Shown here: positions 9,039-18,910 of the stretch, in pieces
How the letters are laid out: each line of letters opens with the position of its first letter
Position numbering within the stretch: position 1 is the first letter of the stretch
NCBI RefSeq assembly: GCF_020524905.1
Contig: NZ_JAIVKI010000003.1
Coordinates: forward strand, 269,681 to 333,680
DNA length: 64,000 nucleotides
Direction of reading: 5' to 3'
Source of the DNA: Microbulbifer variabilis
GTDB taxonomy: Bacteria > Pseudomonadota > Gammaproteobacteria > Pseudomonadales > Cellvibrionaceae
The notes under the pieces: generated by a model
The model's database searches: none
Told to the model about the DNA's origin: nothing
Seen by the model: the letters and a program-made list of their open reading frames with translations, nothing else
Translations under genes and position numbers: made by a program

Positions 9039-10673
9039 ATGATTACAGGAAAAATAAAAAATTTAGAGCTGAGCCTTGGACTAGTGACCATTTTTACCTG
9101 TAGTGTGGCTTTTGCATTGGAAACTCAACTCATAGATGACATCGACTCAGGCGAATTGACACAAACTGGAGTGCCGGTGTTTGGTCAGTCATTATTTCAG
9201 GGCAGGTTTAAGGACCAGCCATTCAGTGGTTTTAATCCAGATTACCGAATCACCATTGGTGATCAGATCAATTTACAGCTTTGGGGCGCTTACAGCTTCA
9301 GTGCCACCTTACCTGTTGACCCAAAAGGCAATATTTTTGTGCCTGAGGTGGGTCCCGTACATGTCTCTGGAGTCAATAATGGGGCGCTAAATGATTTTGT
9401 TTTGCGTCATGTGAAGCGTGTTTTTAAGAATAATGTACAGGCTTACGCGAATCTGGAAGCGAGTCAGCCGGTAAAGGTATTTGTCACCGGATATGTTAAT
9501 AATCCCGGTCTTTATAACGGTTTTAGTTCAGATTCCATTCTTTATTATCTAGACAGTGCAGATGGTATAGATCCAAGAAGTGGAAGTTTTGTTGATATCA
9601 AGGTTATGCGTCAGGGGGAGTTGATACAGAAAGTGAACCTATATAACTTTCTAGTAGATGGCGTTATGCCCGCACTGCAATTGCGCAGTGGTGATGTGGT
9701 AGTGGTCGGAGCCCGCAATGGTTCAGTAACGGTTGAAGGCGCTGTTCAACAGGCCGCACAAATGGAATTTACCGGCCCCTATACCCAGTTAGGGGAGATG
9801 CTACTTGTCAGTAAACCCGACCCTCAAGCGAATTTCGCACGTATTACCCAGATCATTGATGGTGTGCAACAGGCAAACTATTTGCCTCTGGATGAGGCTA
9901 TGACAACTCGACTCTACCCAGGAGCAGAGGTTGAGCTGGTACGTGATAATGATGTGAAATCTATTTCAATTCAGGTTTCTGGTGAGCTGGATGGGCCCGC
10001 AACTTATGTATTGCCCTACGGTGCTACGCTGGATGATCTCCTGGTTCAGTTGAATTTCCGGGAGAATGCAGATCAAAACTCGATTCAACTTTATCGCAAA
10101 AGTGTAGCGGAAAAACAGCGGGCGGCTCTGGATCGTTCGCTCGATGCACTGCAGATGGAGGTACTGACTCGCCAGCCAAATACCGATCTGGAGAAAACCG
10201 CACAAAAAGACAGTGCCGTGATGATACAAAATTTCATTAAACAGGCACGCAAAGCAGAACCCAGGGGACAGGTAGTCATTGCCAATAACCCAATTGCTAC
10301 TGAAATGCTGCTTGAGGATGGGGATGAATTGGTAGTTCCCCTAAAAGCCTCTACCGTATCGATTGTAGGTGAGGTGATTTTTCCCACCTCTTTGGTTTAT
10401 AACAAAAAGAATACGCTGGAAGACTATATAGAATTGGCGGGTGGCTTTGCCAATAATGCCAATCACGATGAATTGGTTATTTTACACCTTGATGGCACCA
10501 TCAGCCGCATCGATGATAATGATTTTGATGATCGACTGGGGGATCGACTGCGCCCAGGTGATGAAATTATGGTTATGCCAAAAATTCAATCCAGCGAGCT
10601 ACAGGTTACTAAAGACGTGACCGAAATTCTATACCGCATCGCAGTAGGGACGGCAGCTGTTCTGTCATTCTAG
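9039..10673 (+). CDS. kpsD: Capsule export outer-membrane protein KpsD
   Basis: Periplasmic/outer-membrane polysaccharide export (OPX) protein that forms the exit path for capsule. Similarity to E. coli KpsD is recognisable along the whole length: GFNPDY...GDQI..QLWGA, VDPKGNIF.P.VGPV.V.GV, QPVKVFVTGYVNNPGLY, LLEDGDE and LRPGDEIMVMPK. The frame opens at GTG 8982, but ATG 9039 puts an ordinary 26-residue signal peptide (ending SVAFA) at the N-terminus, so I prefer it; the protein is then 544 residues. It is the last gene of the kpsMTED block; the start choice is moderately secure. Confidence 0.92.
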   Translation: MITGKIKNLELSLGLVTIFTCSVAFALETQLIDDIDSGELTQTGVPVFGQSLFQGRFKDQPFSGFNPDYRITIGDQINLQLWGAYSFSATLPVDPKGNIFVPEVGPVHVSGVNNGALNDFVLRHVKRVFKNNVQAYANLEASQPVKVFVTGYVNNPGLYNGFSSDSILYYLDSADGIDPRSGSFVDIKVMRQGELIQKVNLYNFLVDGVMPALQLRSGDVVVVGARNGSVTVEGAVQQAAQMEFTGPYTQLGEMLLVSKPDPQANFARITQIIDGVQQANYLPLDEAMTTRLYPGAEVELVRDNDVKSISIQVSGELDGPATYVLPYGATLDDLLVQLNFRENADQNSIQLYRKSVAEKQRAALDRSLDALQMEVLTRQPNTDLEKTAQKDSAVMIQNFIKQARKAEPRGQVVIANNPIATEMLLEDGDELVVPLKASTVSIVGEVIFPTSLVYNKKNTLEDYIELAGGFANNANHDELVILHLDGTISRIDDNDFDDRLGDRLRPGDEIMVMPKIQSSELQVTKDVTEILYRIAVGTAAVLSF

Positions 10674-10828
10674 AAAAAAATAGGGTAAAGCGGCTGAATT
10701 ATTTCAAGCCCTGCCATTTGGTGAGCGCGGGAGTGCACTGAAAATCCCGCATAACAGCAGATTCAAAATTATAAGAATTTTCTGGACCGATGGTCGATCA
10801 CTGAGAACTCAAGTAATTGGGAGGAATT

Positions 10829-11743
10829 GTGGGCACGACTGATACGGGACGCAGGGGCATCATCCTTGCTGGTGGTACGGGCACGAGGCTGTATCCGCTG
10901 ACTAGAGGTGTTAGCAAGCAACTGATGCCGGTATATGACAAGCCGATGATCTATTACCCACTTACCACGCTAATGTTGGCGGGTATTCGAGAAATTCTCA
11001 TTATTACAACGCCACAGGATCAGTGCTTATTTCAGGCGCTATTGGGTGATGGTACTCAGTGGGGCATTACTCTGACTTATGCAAGACAGTCTTCCCCGAA
11101 TGGATTGGCTGAGGCATTTATTATCGGCCGCAATCATATCGGCAACCAACCTAGTGCATTGATCCTTGGAGACAATATTTTTTATGCCCACCAATTTAGT
11201 GAGTTGCTAAACAGAGCAAATGCGCGCCAGTATGGTGCTACGATATTTGGCTATCGGGTTGCGGACCCTTGCGCTTACGGTGTGGCTGAATTCAACAACG
11301 ATGGTAAAGTCATCAGTATTGAGGAAAAACCAGCTGAGCCAAAATCCAACTATGCCATCACCGGTTTGTACTTATACGATAACCAGGTCTGCGAATTGGT
11401 GAGGGAAATCAGGTCAAGTAGTCGCGGTGAATTAGAAATCACTGATCTTAACCGTATTTATCTCGATCGAGGAGAGCTCAACCTTGAATTAATGGGTCGT
11501 GGCTCTGCCTGGCTGGATACTGGTACACACGATAACCTGCTAGAAGCTGCGCACTTTGTACAAACTATTGAACGTCGCCAGGGGCTGAAAATTGCCTGTC
11601 CGGAAGAGGTTGCCTTTCGCAAAGGATTTATTACTTCCTCTGAACTCGAAAGCCAGGCACGGCTACTAATGAAAAGCGGTTACGGTAAATACTTGATGCG
11701 GCTACTGGATGAATCTCTGCGAGATCATACTTTTGGGCGTTGA
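10829..11743 (+). CDS. rmlA: Glucose-1-phosphate thymidylyltransferase RmlA
   Basis: Makes dTDP-glucose from glucose-1-phosphate and dTTP, the first step to dTDP-rhamnose and related deoxysugars. The nucleotidyltransferase signature [15 protein letters not shown] is near the N-terminus, followed by [23 protein letters not shown] and ITDLN.IYL are also typical. I start at GTG 10829 because GGGAGG lies four bases before it; a TTG at 10817 would add four residues. The gene looks intact (304 residues), but the rmlC and rmlB genes directly downstream are ruined and no rmlD is seen, so here dTDP-glucose may be a dead end unless other copies exist elsewhere. Confidence 0.93.
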   Translation: MGTTDTGRRGIILAGGTGTRLYPLTRGVSKQLMPVYDKPMIYYPLTTLMLAGIREILIITTPQDQCLFQALLGDGTQWGITLTYARQSSPNGLAEAFIIGRNHIGNQPSALILGDNIFYAHQFSELLNRANARQYGATIFGYRVADPCAYGVAEFNNDGKVISIEEKPAEPKSNYAITGLYLYDNQVCELVREIRSSSRGELEITDLNRIYLDRGELNLELMGRGSAWLDTGTHDNLLEAAHFVQTIERRQGLKIACPEEVAFRKGFITSSELESQARLLMKSGYGKYLMRLLDESLRDHTFGR

Positions 11744-11768
11744 TTACGTTTGTGTAGCAGTGGTAAAA

Positions 11769-12190
11769 ATGACATTTAGATCATACAGACTCAAATACCG
11801 GACGTAATAGTTATTGAGCCGAAGATCTGCGGGGATTCTTCTACGAATCATACCGTCAGGACCGGCCTAGCCGCACGTATGCAAGGTGGGTATTTGTTCA
11901 AGATAATCACAGTAAATCCGTTCGGGGTGTACTTAGCAGCTTGCACTACCAGAGCCTGAAACTCTAGTGGAAAATGGTACGGGTTATTTATGCTGAGGTA
12001 TTTGACGTAGCGGTAGATCTACGGCGCAGCTACTCAACTTTCGGCCAATGGGTTGGGAAAATTCTCTCAGCGGAGAAACGACGCCAGCTTTGGATGCCGG
12101 AGGTATTCGCTCATGGTTTCTATGTAATGAGTGAGTTCGCAGAGTTTGTATACAAATGTACGGACTACAATGCCCCGGAAATCGCTACGA
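11769..12190 (+). pseudogene. rmlC: rmlC remnant (dTDP-4-dehydrorhamnose 3,5-epimerase)
   Basis: Pieces of RmlC can be read across frames. QTQIPDVIVIEPKI begins in one frame; after a frameshift near 11835 a second frame gives RGFFYES, VFVQDNHSKSVRGVL and LHYQ. A TAG at 11965-11967 interrupts it, and the same frame continues with MVRVIYAEVFDVAVDLRRS, QLWMPEVFAHGF and CTDYNAP. The last part of RmlC is missing and the sequence passes directly into RmlB-like code near 12174. At least one frameshift, one nonsense codon and a terminal deletion make this clearly non-functional. Confidence 0.85.
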
Positions 12191-12613
12191 TTTTCCTGAG
12201 AAATTGATTCCGCTAGTAATAATTAATTTCCTGAAGGACAAGCCGCTGCCAATTTACGGCGCTGGCCAGAAAATTCACGACTGGCTCTATGTTGGGGACC
12301 ATACGCGTGGTACCGACTTGGTGATCAAGAAAGAGCAGCTCGTAGAGTGCTACAACATTGGCGGAAATAACGAGTGGAAAAATGTTCACAAGCGACGAAG
12401 GTGATACAAAGATGCGTTCATTACCCAGTTACCTATGTCCGAGACCGTACAGGGCATGACAGCAGATATGTGTTCAGTCCACCTAAAACCAATTTTCAGA
12501 TTGGCTACCAGCCAAAAGAAACCTTTAAATCGGATACCAGAAAGACGATCAGATGGTATCTATCGAATAAAACTTGGTGGAATTCCATAGTGGATGGCAG
12601 ACATCAGGAATAG
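12174..12613 (+). pseudogene. rmlB: rmlB 3' remnant (dTDP-glucose 4,6-dehydratase)
   Basis: Only the C-terminal half of RmlB remains. FPEKLIPLVI, GAGQKIHDWLYVGDH and CYNIGGNNEWKN read in one frame up to about 12390; after a frameshift, VTYVRDRTGHDSRY and RKTIRWYLSNKTWW complete the family C-terminus before the stop at 12611-12613. The N-terminal NAD-binding half is absent, apparently lost in the deletion that joined this fragment to rmlC. It sits between rmlA and an intact small gene. Confidence 0.85.
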
Positions 12614-12657
12614 ATAACTGTGCGATATCAAAATGATTTAAATTATGGCTGAAAATT

Positions 12658-13122
12658 GTGATGGATGAAAAATATCAAATTCAATTAATGAAGGATTCCC
12701 CACTATTTGATGCTGATTGGTACAAGGCTCAACATCTGGATGTGGAAGGTATCAAGCTAACGCCTGAACAGCATTACCTTCGCTATGGATGGCGTATGGG
12801 AAGGAATCCTTCGGCTTTATTCTGTGGCGTAAGTTATTTAGAGAGCTATCCAGATGTGGTGCAGAGTAATGAAAATCCTCTTGTGCACTATCTTCGTTTC
12901 GGTCGGCATGAGGGACGACAGGTGCAGCCAGTTAGACAAAGAAATCCAAGCTTACAATTGGAAATCGGTATTGGAAGCACGTTTTCTCCTAAAGACCATA
13001 AAGATCAATCGCAATCAGATAATTCTGTAACCAATCAGCTTAATGAAACACAACGGTTACTGGAAAAATATGTTCGGCGTTGTCAAGAGCTCGAGTATCA
13101 GATTATGGATGGAAAGGTGTAG
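12658..13122 (+). CDS. Small protein with two WY/PDV/EGR modules and a coiled tail
   Basis: A 154-residue protein of unknown function. Residues about 16-51 (LFDADWYKAQHLDV...HYLRYGWRMGRNPS) and 52-90 (YLESYPDV...NPLVHYLRFGRHEGRQ) are two copies of a roughly 35-40 residue module; the same module occurs in the large proteins at 27532 and 31167. The tail (about 120-150, NQLNETQRLLEKYVRRCQEL) looks like a short coiled coil. It lies 30 bases before wecB and is co-directional. Because the module recurs only in glycan-assembly proteins here, a role as an adaptor for glycosyltransferases is a fair guess. It could also be a fragment of a once longer protein. Confidence 0.7.
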   Translation: MMDEKYQIQLMKDSPLFDADWYKAQHLDVEGIKLTPEQHYLRYGWRMGRNPSALFCGVSYLESYPDVVQSNENPLVHYLRFGRHEGRQVQPVRQRNPSLQLEIGIGSTFSPKDHKDQSQSDNSVTNQLNETQRLLEKYVRRCQELEYQIMDGKV

Positions 13123-13151
13123 GGGTTTTTCTTTTTTCAAGGAATACTTAG

Positions 13152-14276
13152 ATGAAGGTACTCATTGTATTTGGGACCCGCCCTGAAGCGATAAAAATGG
13201 CTCCGCTGGCCCTGAAGCTCCGGGGTAACCCTCAATTTGATATGCATGTCTGCGTCACTGCGCAGCATCGAGAGATGCTGGATCAGGTCCTCAGTCTGTT
13301 TGAGTTGAATCCTGATTACGACTTGAACTTAATGAAGCCGGGCCAAGACCTGACTGAAGTAAGCACCGGTATCCTTCAGGGTATGCGCAATGTATTGGTA
13401 GAGGTCAATCCAGACATAGTGTTGGTGCACGGTGATACGGCGACAACTTTCGCGACAACCTTGGCTTCCTATTATCAACAAATTCCTGTCGGCCATGTTG
13501 AAGCAGGGTTACGTACTGGCAACCTCTACTCGCCGTGGCCGGAAGAGGCGAATCGAAAGCTTACCGGCACCCTGGCGGCGCTCCATTTTGCCCCGACGGA
13601 AACGTCTAAAAATAATCTGCTTAATGAGGGAGTACCTGAAGAAAAAATTTTTGTGACCGGCAACACAGTAATTGATGCACTACTGGAAGTAGTTCGTAAG
13701 CTGGATAGTGATCAATCGGTTTTCGAGGAGTTGACTAGTAAATTCACATTCCTAGGTGAAGCTCGAAAGTTGATTCTGGTGACCGGGCACAGACGAGAAA
13801 GTTTTGGTGGCGGCTTTGAGCGTATCTGTCGTGCATTGGTTGAGACTGCTAAAGGCTACCCGGATATACAGATAGTTTATCCGGTGCACCTGAACCCGAA
13901 TGTGCGTGAACCCGTTAATCGTCTGCTAAATAGCATAGATAATATTCATCTGATTGAGCCCCTGGATTACCTACCGTTTATCTACCTGATGAACAAATCC
14001 GATATTATTCTTACCGATTCCGGCGGCATTCAAGAGGAGGCACCGTCACTTGGGAAACCGGTACTGGTGATGCGCGATACCACCGAGCGTCCCGAAGCAA
14101 TCGCAGCCGGAACCGTAAAACTGGTAGGAACAGAGGTAGATGTTATCACCCGGGAACTATCTTTGCTGCTTAACGACAGAGAGGCGTATAAAAAAATGAG
14201 TATCGCACACAATCCGTATGGTGATGGCGAAGCGTGTGACCGAATAATGAAAGCACTAATTGAGTTTAAAAAGTAG
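13152..14276 (+). CDS. wecB: UDP-N-acetylglucosamine 2-epimerase WecB
   Basis: Converts UDP-GlcNAc to UDP-ManNAc in the cytoplasm. The 374-residue length is standard for the non-hydrolysing enzyme. [13 protein letters not shown] is at residues 7-19, with [10 protein letters not shown] in the middle, TGHRRESFG near 215-223 and the UDP-binding segment [19 protein letters not shown] in the C-terminal half. AAGGA a few bases upstream supports the ATG. Together with wecC immediately downstream it gives UDP-ManNAcA, an acidic sugar likely to be part of the capsule repeat. Confidence 0.96.
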   Translation: MKVLIVFGTRPEAIKMAPLALKLRGNPQFDMHVCVTAQHREMLDQVLSLFELNPDYDLNLMKPGQDLTEVSTGILQGMRNVLVEVNPDIVLVHGDTATTFATTLASYYQQIPVGHVEAGLRTGNLYSPWPEEANRKLTGTLAALHFAPTETSKNNLLNEGVPEEKIFVTGNTVIDALLEVVRKLDSDQSVFEELTSKFTFLGEARKLILVTGHRRESFGGGFERICRALVETAKGYPDIQIVYPVHLNPNVREPVNRLLNSIDNIHLIEPLDYLPFIYLMNKSDIILTDSGGIQEEAPSLGKPVLVMRDTTERPEAIAAGTVKLVGTEVDVITRELSLLLNDREAYKKMSIAHNPYGDGEACDRIMKALIEFKK

Positions 14277-14356
14277 TGAAGGGGGAAAGGAATCGCTACA
14301 CAGTAGTTGTAGCTTCTTCTTAAAGGATAAACAGGAAGAATTTTATAGGGATATTT

Positions 14357-15643
14357 ATGAAATTTGAAACTATTTCCGTTATTGGATTGGGCTATATTGG
14401 TCTGCCTACGGCTGCCGTGATTGCTTCAAGGCGCAAGAAAGTGATCGGTGTAGATGTAAACCAGTATGCCGTGGATACGATCAATAAGGGCAAGATCCAC
14501 ATTGTAGAGCCTGAACTGGATATGATCGTACACGCAGCGGTAACAGAAGGTTATCTACAGGCCACTACTAAGCCACAGCCGGCAGATGCGTTTATGATCG
14601 CTGTTCCCACACCCTTTATTTCCGACACCGAAGGCAAACACCACAAGGCGGATCTCAGTTATATTGAGGCGGCCTCCAAAGCGCTTGCTCCGGCGCTGAA
14701 AACTGGTGACTTGGTTGTGCTGGAGTCCACTTCGCCCGTGGGGGCGACAGAGAAAATGTCTGCATGGCTTGCAGAGGCCCGTCCGGACCTTACCTTTCCT
14801 CAGACTCATGGAGAAACCTCCGATATACGTATAGCCCACTGCCCGGAGCGGGTACTACCTGGGCATGTGGTTCGCGAGTTGGTGGAAAATGATCGCGTAA
14901 TCGGTGGTATGACACCCAAGTGCTCTGAGGTAGCCAAGGCACTCTACCAGGTTTTTGTAGAAGGGGAATGCCTGGCAACTACTGCCAGAACCGCCGAATT
15001 GACCAAGCTTACCGAGAATAGTTTTCGGGATGTGAATATCGCCTTTGCTAATGAGCTGTCAGTTATCTGCAATAAGCTAGATATTAATGTCTGGGAGTTG
15101 ATCTCCCTGGCGAACCGCCATCCACGTGTGAATATTCTCCAGCCGGGAGCGGGTGTTGGTGGCCACTGCATAGCTGTAGACCCATGGTTTATCGTTGATT
15201 CTTGTCCTGAGGAGGCGAGACTGATCCGCACCGCGCGTGAAGTCAACGACGACAAACCGCAATGGGTACTGAACCAAGTCAAAGAAGCTCTGGAGCGGCT
15301 GCATCAAGAAAACCCGGGCTATACCCCCCGTGACATTACTGTGGCCTGCCTGGGTATAGCATTCAAGCCGGATATTGATGATTTCAGGGAAAGTCCTGCA
15401 CTTAGCATTGTAAATGCCGTTGCCGAGCTCGGCTGCCAGGTACAGATTGTGGAGCCCAATATTAAATCCCTGCCAGAAAATTTTGATTATAAAAATGTAG
15501 AGCTAGTCCCCATCGAAAAATCATTAATTGAAGCAGATGTCATTTGTGTGCTTGTAAGGCACAGCCCCTTTGTTGAGCTTGTTGAATTAGTGACAGCTAA
15601 AAATAATGTAATCGACGCCGTAGGTCTACTCAGTAATTTTTGA
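14357..15643 (+). CDS. wecC: UDP-N-acetyl-D-mannosaminuronate dehydrogenase WecC
   Basis: Oxidises UDP-ManNAc to UDP-ManNAcA using two NAD+. The NAD-binding motif IGLGYIGLPTA is at residues 9-19, the middle domain has ELTKLTENSFRDVNIAFANE, and the catalytic cysteine is C271 in GVGGHCIAVDPWF. AFKPDIDDFRESPAL marks the UDP-binding C-terminal domain. The length, 428 residues, is normal. It follows wecB by about 80 bases and its stop overlaps the likely TTG start of the next glycosyltransferase gene, so the genes are probably translated as one unit. Confidence 0.96.
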   Translation: MKFETISVIGLGYIGLPTAAVIASRRKKVIGVDVNQYAVDTINKGKIHIVEPELDMIVHAAVTEGYLQATTKPQPADAFMIAVPTPFISDTEGKHHKADLSYIEAASKALAPALKTGDLVVLESTSPVGATEKMSAWLAEARPDLTFPQTHGETSDIRIAHCPERVLPGHVVRELVENDRVIGGMTPKCSEVAKALYQVFVEGECLATTARTAELTKLTENSFRDVNIAFANELSVICNKLDINVWELISLANRHPRVNILQPGAGVGGHCIAVDPWFIVDSCPEEARLIRTAREVNDDKPQWVLNQVKEALERLHQENPGYTPRDITVACLGIAFKPDIDDFRESPALSIVNAVAELGCQVQIVEPNIKSLPENFDYKNVELVPIEKSLIEADVICVLVRHSPFVELVELVTAKNNVIDAVGLLSNF

Positions 15644-18600
15644 GAGAGTGGCTTCAACCGCTCACATCAAACTGTATTCATCATTTTGCGAACCGTTGGA
15701 CAAAATTTTCTATGGATGTTTTATTAAAACATGCTGAAAAACTTGCAGATCACTCTTTAAATGGTGTGTATATCCCTATTCGTAGCCGTATAGCTTATAT
15801 GGTTAGTCATGGGCAAAGTTATGCTAGTAATGGTTATGCAGTACGAACCCAGGGTATTGCCAAGGCACTGAAAAAGCACGCTTTAGACACGCTATGTTTT
15901 GTCCGTCCTGGGCGGCCTTGGGAGCTGGGGGCGAAGAAAAATGCCGTAGGGCCTGAAACCGTGGTCGATGGTGTGCGGTATATTCATAGCCGCTGGCCGA
16001 ACGATCGAGCCCCGAAAGGAGAAAAGGCTCACCTGGAAGCTTGCGTGATGCGTTTTACTGAGTTATTTCAGATTTATCGTCCTTCGGCGGTATTAGCAGC
16101 CTCTGATTATATCGTAGGTCTGCCAGCATGGATTGCAGCAAAACGTCTTGGACTGCCCTTTTATAACGAAGTTAGAGGCTTCTGGGAGTTGTCTCGTGCG
16201 GCACGGGAGCCGGGTTTCGAGAATACTCCGACATTCAAAGTTGAAGCAGAGCGTGATGTTTTTGTCGGTAGGCAGGCTCGGAAAGTGTTTACCCTAAATC
16301 AGCCAATGAAGGATGAGCTGGCCAAGCGTGGTTTAGATACCGACAAGATCATTATTTTACCCAATGGGGTTAGAGAGCTACCAGAAATAAAGCATCCCGA
16401 CCCGGTCCTAAGACAGGGACTGGGTATTGACTCAGACGACATAGTGCTGGGTTATGTAGGAAGCTTTAATCCCTATGAAGGGTTGGATACCCTCATTGAT
16501 GCCTGTGACGAACTAAGTAGGCAGGGTGAGAAAATCAAATTGTTATTGGTCGGGGATGAGCAGCCGGTAAACGAAGCTGTAGATGCTCACAAGGTTTTGG
16601 CGGACAACCCCTGGTTGATTCAAGTGGGTCGTATTCCTCATGAGCAAGTAGCGGACTACTACGCACTGATTGATACGATAGTGATCCCACGTAAGAAGCT
16701 GCCAGTATGTGAATTGGTATCACCGATGAAGGCCGCCGAGGCATTGGCCTATGGAAAGGCGCTTGTAGTTTCGGACGTGGTGCCGCTAGTGGAATATGGA
16801 GTCAAGTATGATGACGTCGTACAATTTGAGGCAGGTAATGTGGGTAGCCTTGTCATAGCTATTAAAAATCAAATTTTGGAGGGGCGTAATCCGGGGTTGA
16901 ATCAGGCATTTCATTTATCTGAAGATAGGATATCACTCTTATTCGAAGAGTTTACTAATAATAATGAAACAGAGAAACCTAAAACATATTCAACATCCTC
17001 CACTAATGATGTTTTTTCTTTCCACTTGAAGAAAGAAGTCACATGGAAGCGCTTTGATTTAAAGGGCGATAACCTTATAAGAATTTTTGGGAAAATTAAA
17101 GTCATAAATGGCGATGACAAAGCTGGTGTGGTTTTAGTAGAACTCTTCGATAAAAAAGGTAATAAGGTATCTCCAGATGAAGTAGGCTTGCCAAAATCTG
17201 AAGTATTTGGTGGGGGCTTCATGTACCTCAAGGATACAAAGGAAAATATAGACCAGCTTGCTTGCCTGCAAACAATGAGGGAAGTCGATTACTTAAGGCT
17301 AGGTTTTGTTATTTTCCATTGTATGGGAGATACAAAAATATCTGTCAGTGAATTGAGTGTTAATTCAAAAAAATTGAATCTTGAGAGCAGGAATAGTTTT
17401 CTCAAGGAAAATACAAATAAAAAAGCAAGGGATTTTAAAGTCGCTATTATTGCTGATGAATTTACATACAATAGTTTTTTAGAGGAATTTAAGGCGCTGC
17501 CTATAGAGCCAGATAATTGGCTTGAGGTTTTTGAAGCGGAAAGGCCGGATGTATTTTTCTGCGAATCAGCATGGACAGGAGCAGATTCAGTTAAGCGTCC
17601 ATGGAAGGGGAGCATCTATGCAAGCATCAATTTTCGAGATGAAAACAGAAAGGTACTCTTTTCTATATTAGAGTATTGTAAGAAGGCTGCTATTCCTACT
17701 GTATTTTGGAACAAAGAAGATCCGACGCACCATGATGATCAAGTTCATAATTTTGTAGACACGGCAAAACGGTTTGATTTCGTTTTTACGACGGCATCTG
17801 AATGCATTGAAAGCTATAAAAGGAATCACGGAATAAAAAATGTGTTTTCATTGCCATTTGCGAGTAATCCAAAGCTGTTTAATCCAACTGAAGTGAGTGA
17901 GCGTTCAGATCATGTTGTTTTTGCCGGTAGTTGGTATGCTAATCATGAAAAGCGTAGTGGAGTCATGGAAGCGATGCTGGATAGATTGATTGACGATGGC
18001 TTTAAGCTGGATATTTACGATCGATTTCATGGTGCTGCTGATCCCTTGCATAAATGGCCAGAGAAGTACAATAAATTTTTGCTACCCTCCAAGCCACATA
18101 GTAAAATGCCTGGAGTTTATAAGTCTAGTATTTATGGATTAAATTTTAATACTGTTGTCGAATCTAAGACAATGTTTGCTAGGCGTGTTTTCGAATTAAT
18201 GTCTAGCAATACTTTGGTGATCTCTAACCATTCAAAGGGAGTTGAAGATATGTTTGGGGAACTTGTGGTATACCCAGACATATATCCAGATCGCTTGAAG
18301 AAGCTTTCTAGAGAAGAAGTTAATGATTTACGTAATAGAGGATTACATAAGGTCCTTGGGGAGCATACTTATAGGCAGAGATGGAAGACAATACTGACAA
18401 CCATTGGACTACCCTTTATTGATGAAGAAGTGACTTTGACGTTCATTGGTGTTGTAAAAAGAAAAGAGGAAGCCCTTTCTGCCATATCCTGGTATCAGCA
18501 ATATGGCATAAAACTCAAAGGTTCTAAGCTTTTACTTGTTACTGACTCGTCCATGAATTCATTGGACATTGCAAATTTCTACCAAGACTATAATCGTTTT

Positions 18601-18909
18601 GGTATAACCGTGACTTCGTGTGCACACGCGGATAAATATGCAATTTCCGGTCGATATTGCCCTGTGCAGACATCTCATTTTATAACTTTAACTCCTGAAG
18701 TTTTTGAAAAGCCCATGAGAGTCGAAGAGGCACTACTTCATTTTCAGTACATGGATAATTATCCACTGGTGCTAGAGCGCTGCTTTGAGAACCGATATAA
18801 AGTAAAGGAAGTTGGAGGTGAGCGCACAATCTTAGATAAGTCTACCAATTTTATCAATTGGCTTTATTTGCATCGTGAATCCAAAAATTTTAAAGCTTAC
18901 TTGGTATGA
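15640..18909 (+). CDS. Giant multidomain glycosyltransferase (GT4 plus CgeB-like)
   Basis: A 1089-residue protein with at least two glycosyltransferase parts. Residues about 50-430 form a GT4/GT-B domain (GQSYASNGYAVRTQGIAKAL, ILPNGV, GYVGSFNPYEGLDTLIDA, SPMKAAEALAYGK). Residues about 440-590 are a beta-rich linker of unknown role. Residues about 600-920 resemble CgeB-type GT-B proteins (VFFCESAW, VFWNKEDPTHH, VVFAGSWYANHEKR, FNPTEVSER). The last 160 residues resemble part of another transferase-like fold but lack clear catalytic motifs. The TTG at 15640 overlaps the wecC stop; ATG 15712 is an alternative start that would remove 24 residues. It probably adds one or two sugars of the repeat. 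Confidence 0.85.
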   Translation: MREWLQPLTSNCIHHFANRWTKFSMDVLLKHAEKLADHSLNGVYIPIRSRIAYMVSHGQSYASNGYAVRTQGIAKALKKHALDTLCFVRPGRPWELGAKKNAVGPETVVDGVRYIHSRWPNDRAPKGEKAHLEACVMRFTELFQIYRPSAVLAASDYIVGLPAWIAAKRLGLPFYNEVRGFWELSRAAREPGFENTPTFKVEAERDVFVGRQARKVFTLNQPMKDELAKRGLDTDKIIILPNGVRELPEIKHPDPVLRQGLGIDSDDIVLGYVGSFNPYEGLDTLIDACDELSRQGEKIKLLLVGDEQPVNEAVDAHKVLADNPWLIQVGRIPHEQVADYYALIDTIVIPRKKLPVCELVSPMKAAEALAYGKALVVSDVVPLVEYGVKYDDVVQFEAGNVGSLVIAIKNQILEGRNPGLNQAFHLSEDRISLLFEEFTNNNETEKPKTYSTSSTNDVFSFHLKKEVTWKRFDLKGDNLIRIFGKIKVINGDDKAGVVLVELFDKKGNKVSPDEVGLPKSEVFGGGFMYLKDTKENIDQLACLQTMREVDYLRLGFVIFHCMGDTKISVSELSVNSKKLNLESRNSFLKENTNKKARDFKVAIIADEFTYNSFLEEFKALPIEPDNWLEVFEAERPDVFFCESAWTGADSVKRPWKGSIYASINFRDENRKVLFSILEYCKKAAIPTVFWNKEDPTHHDDQVHNFVDTAKRFDFVFTTASECIESYKRNHGIKNVFSLPFASNPKLFNPTEVSERSDHVVFAGSWYANHEKRSGVMEAMLDRLIDDGFKLDIYDRFHGAADPLHKWPEKYNKFLLPSKPHSKMPGVYKSSIYGLNFNTVVESKTMFARRVFELMSSNTLVISNHSKGVEDMFGELVVYPDIYPDRLKKLSREEVNDLRNRGLHKVLGEHTYRQRWKTILTTIGLPFIDEEVTLTFIGVVKRKEEALSAISWYQQYGIKLKGSKLLLVTDSSMNSLDIANFYQDYNRFGITVTSCAHADKYAISGRYCPVQTSHFITLTPEVFEKPMRVEEALLHFQYMDNYPLVLERCFENRYKVKEVGGERTILDKSTNFINWLYLHRESKNFKAYLV

Positions 18910-18910
18910 A

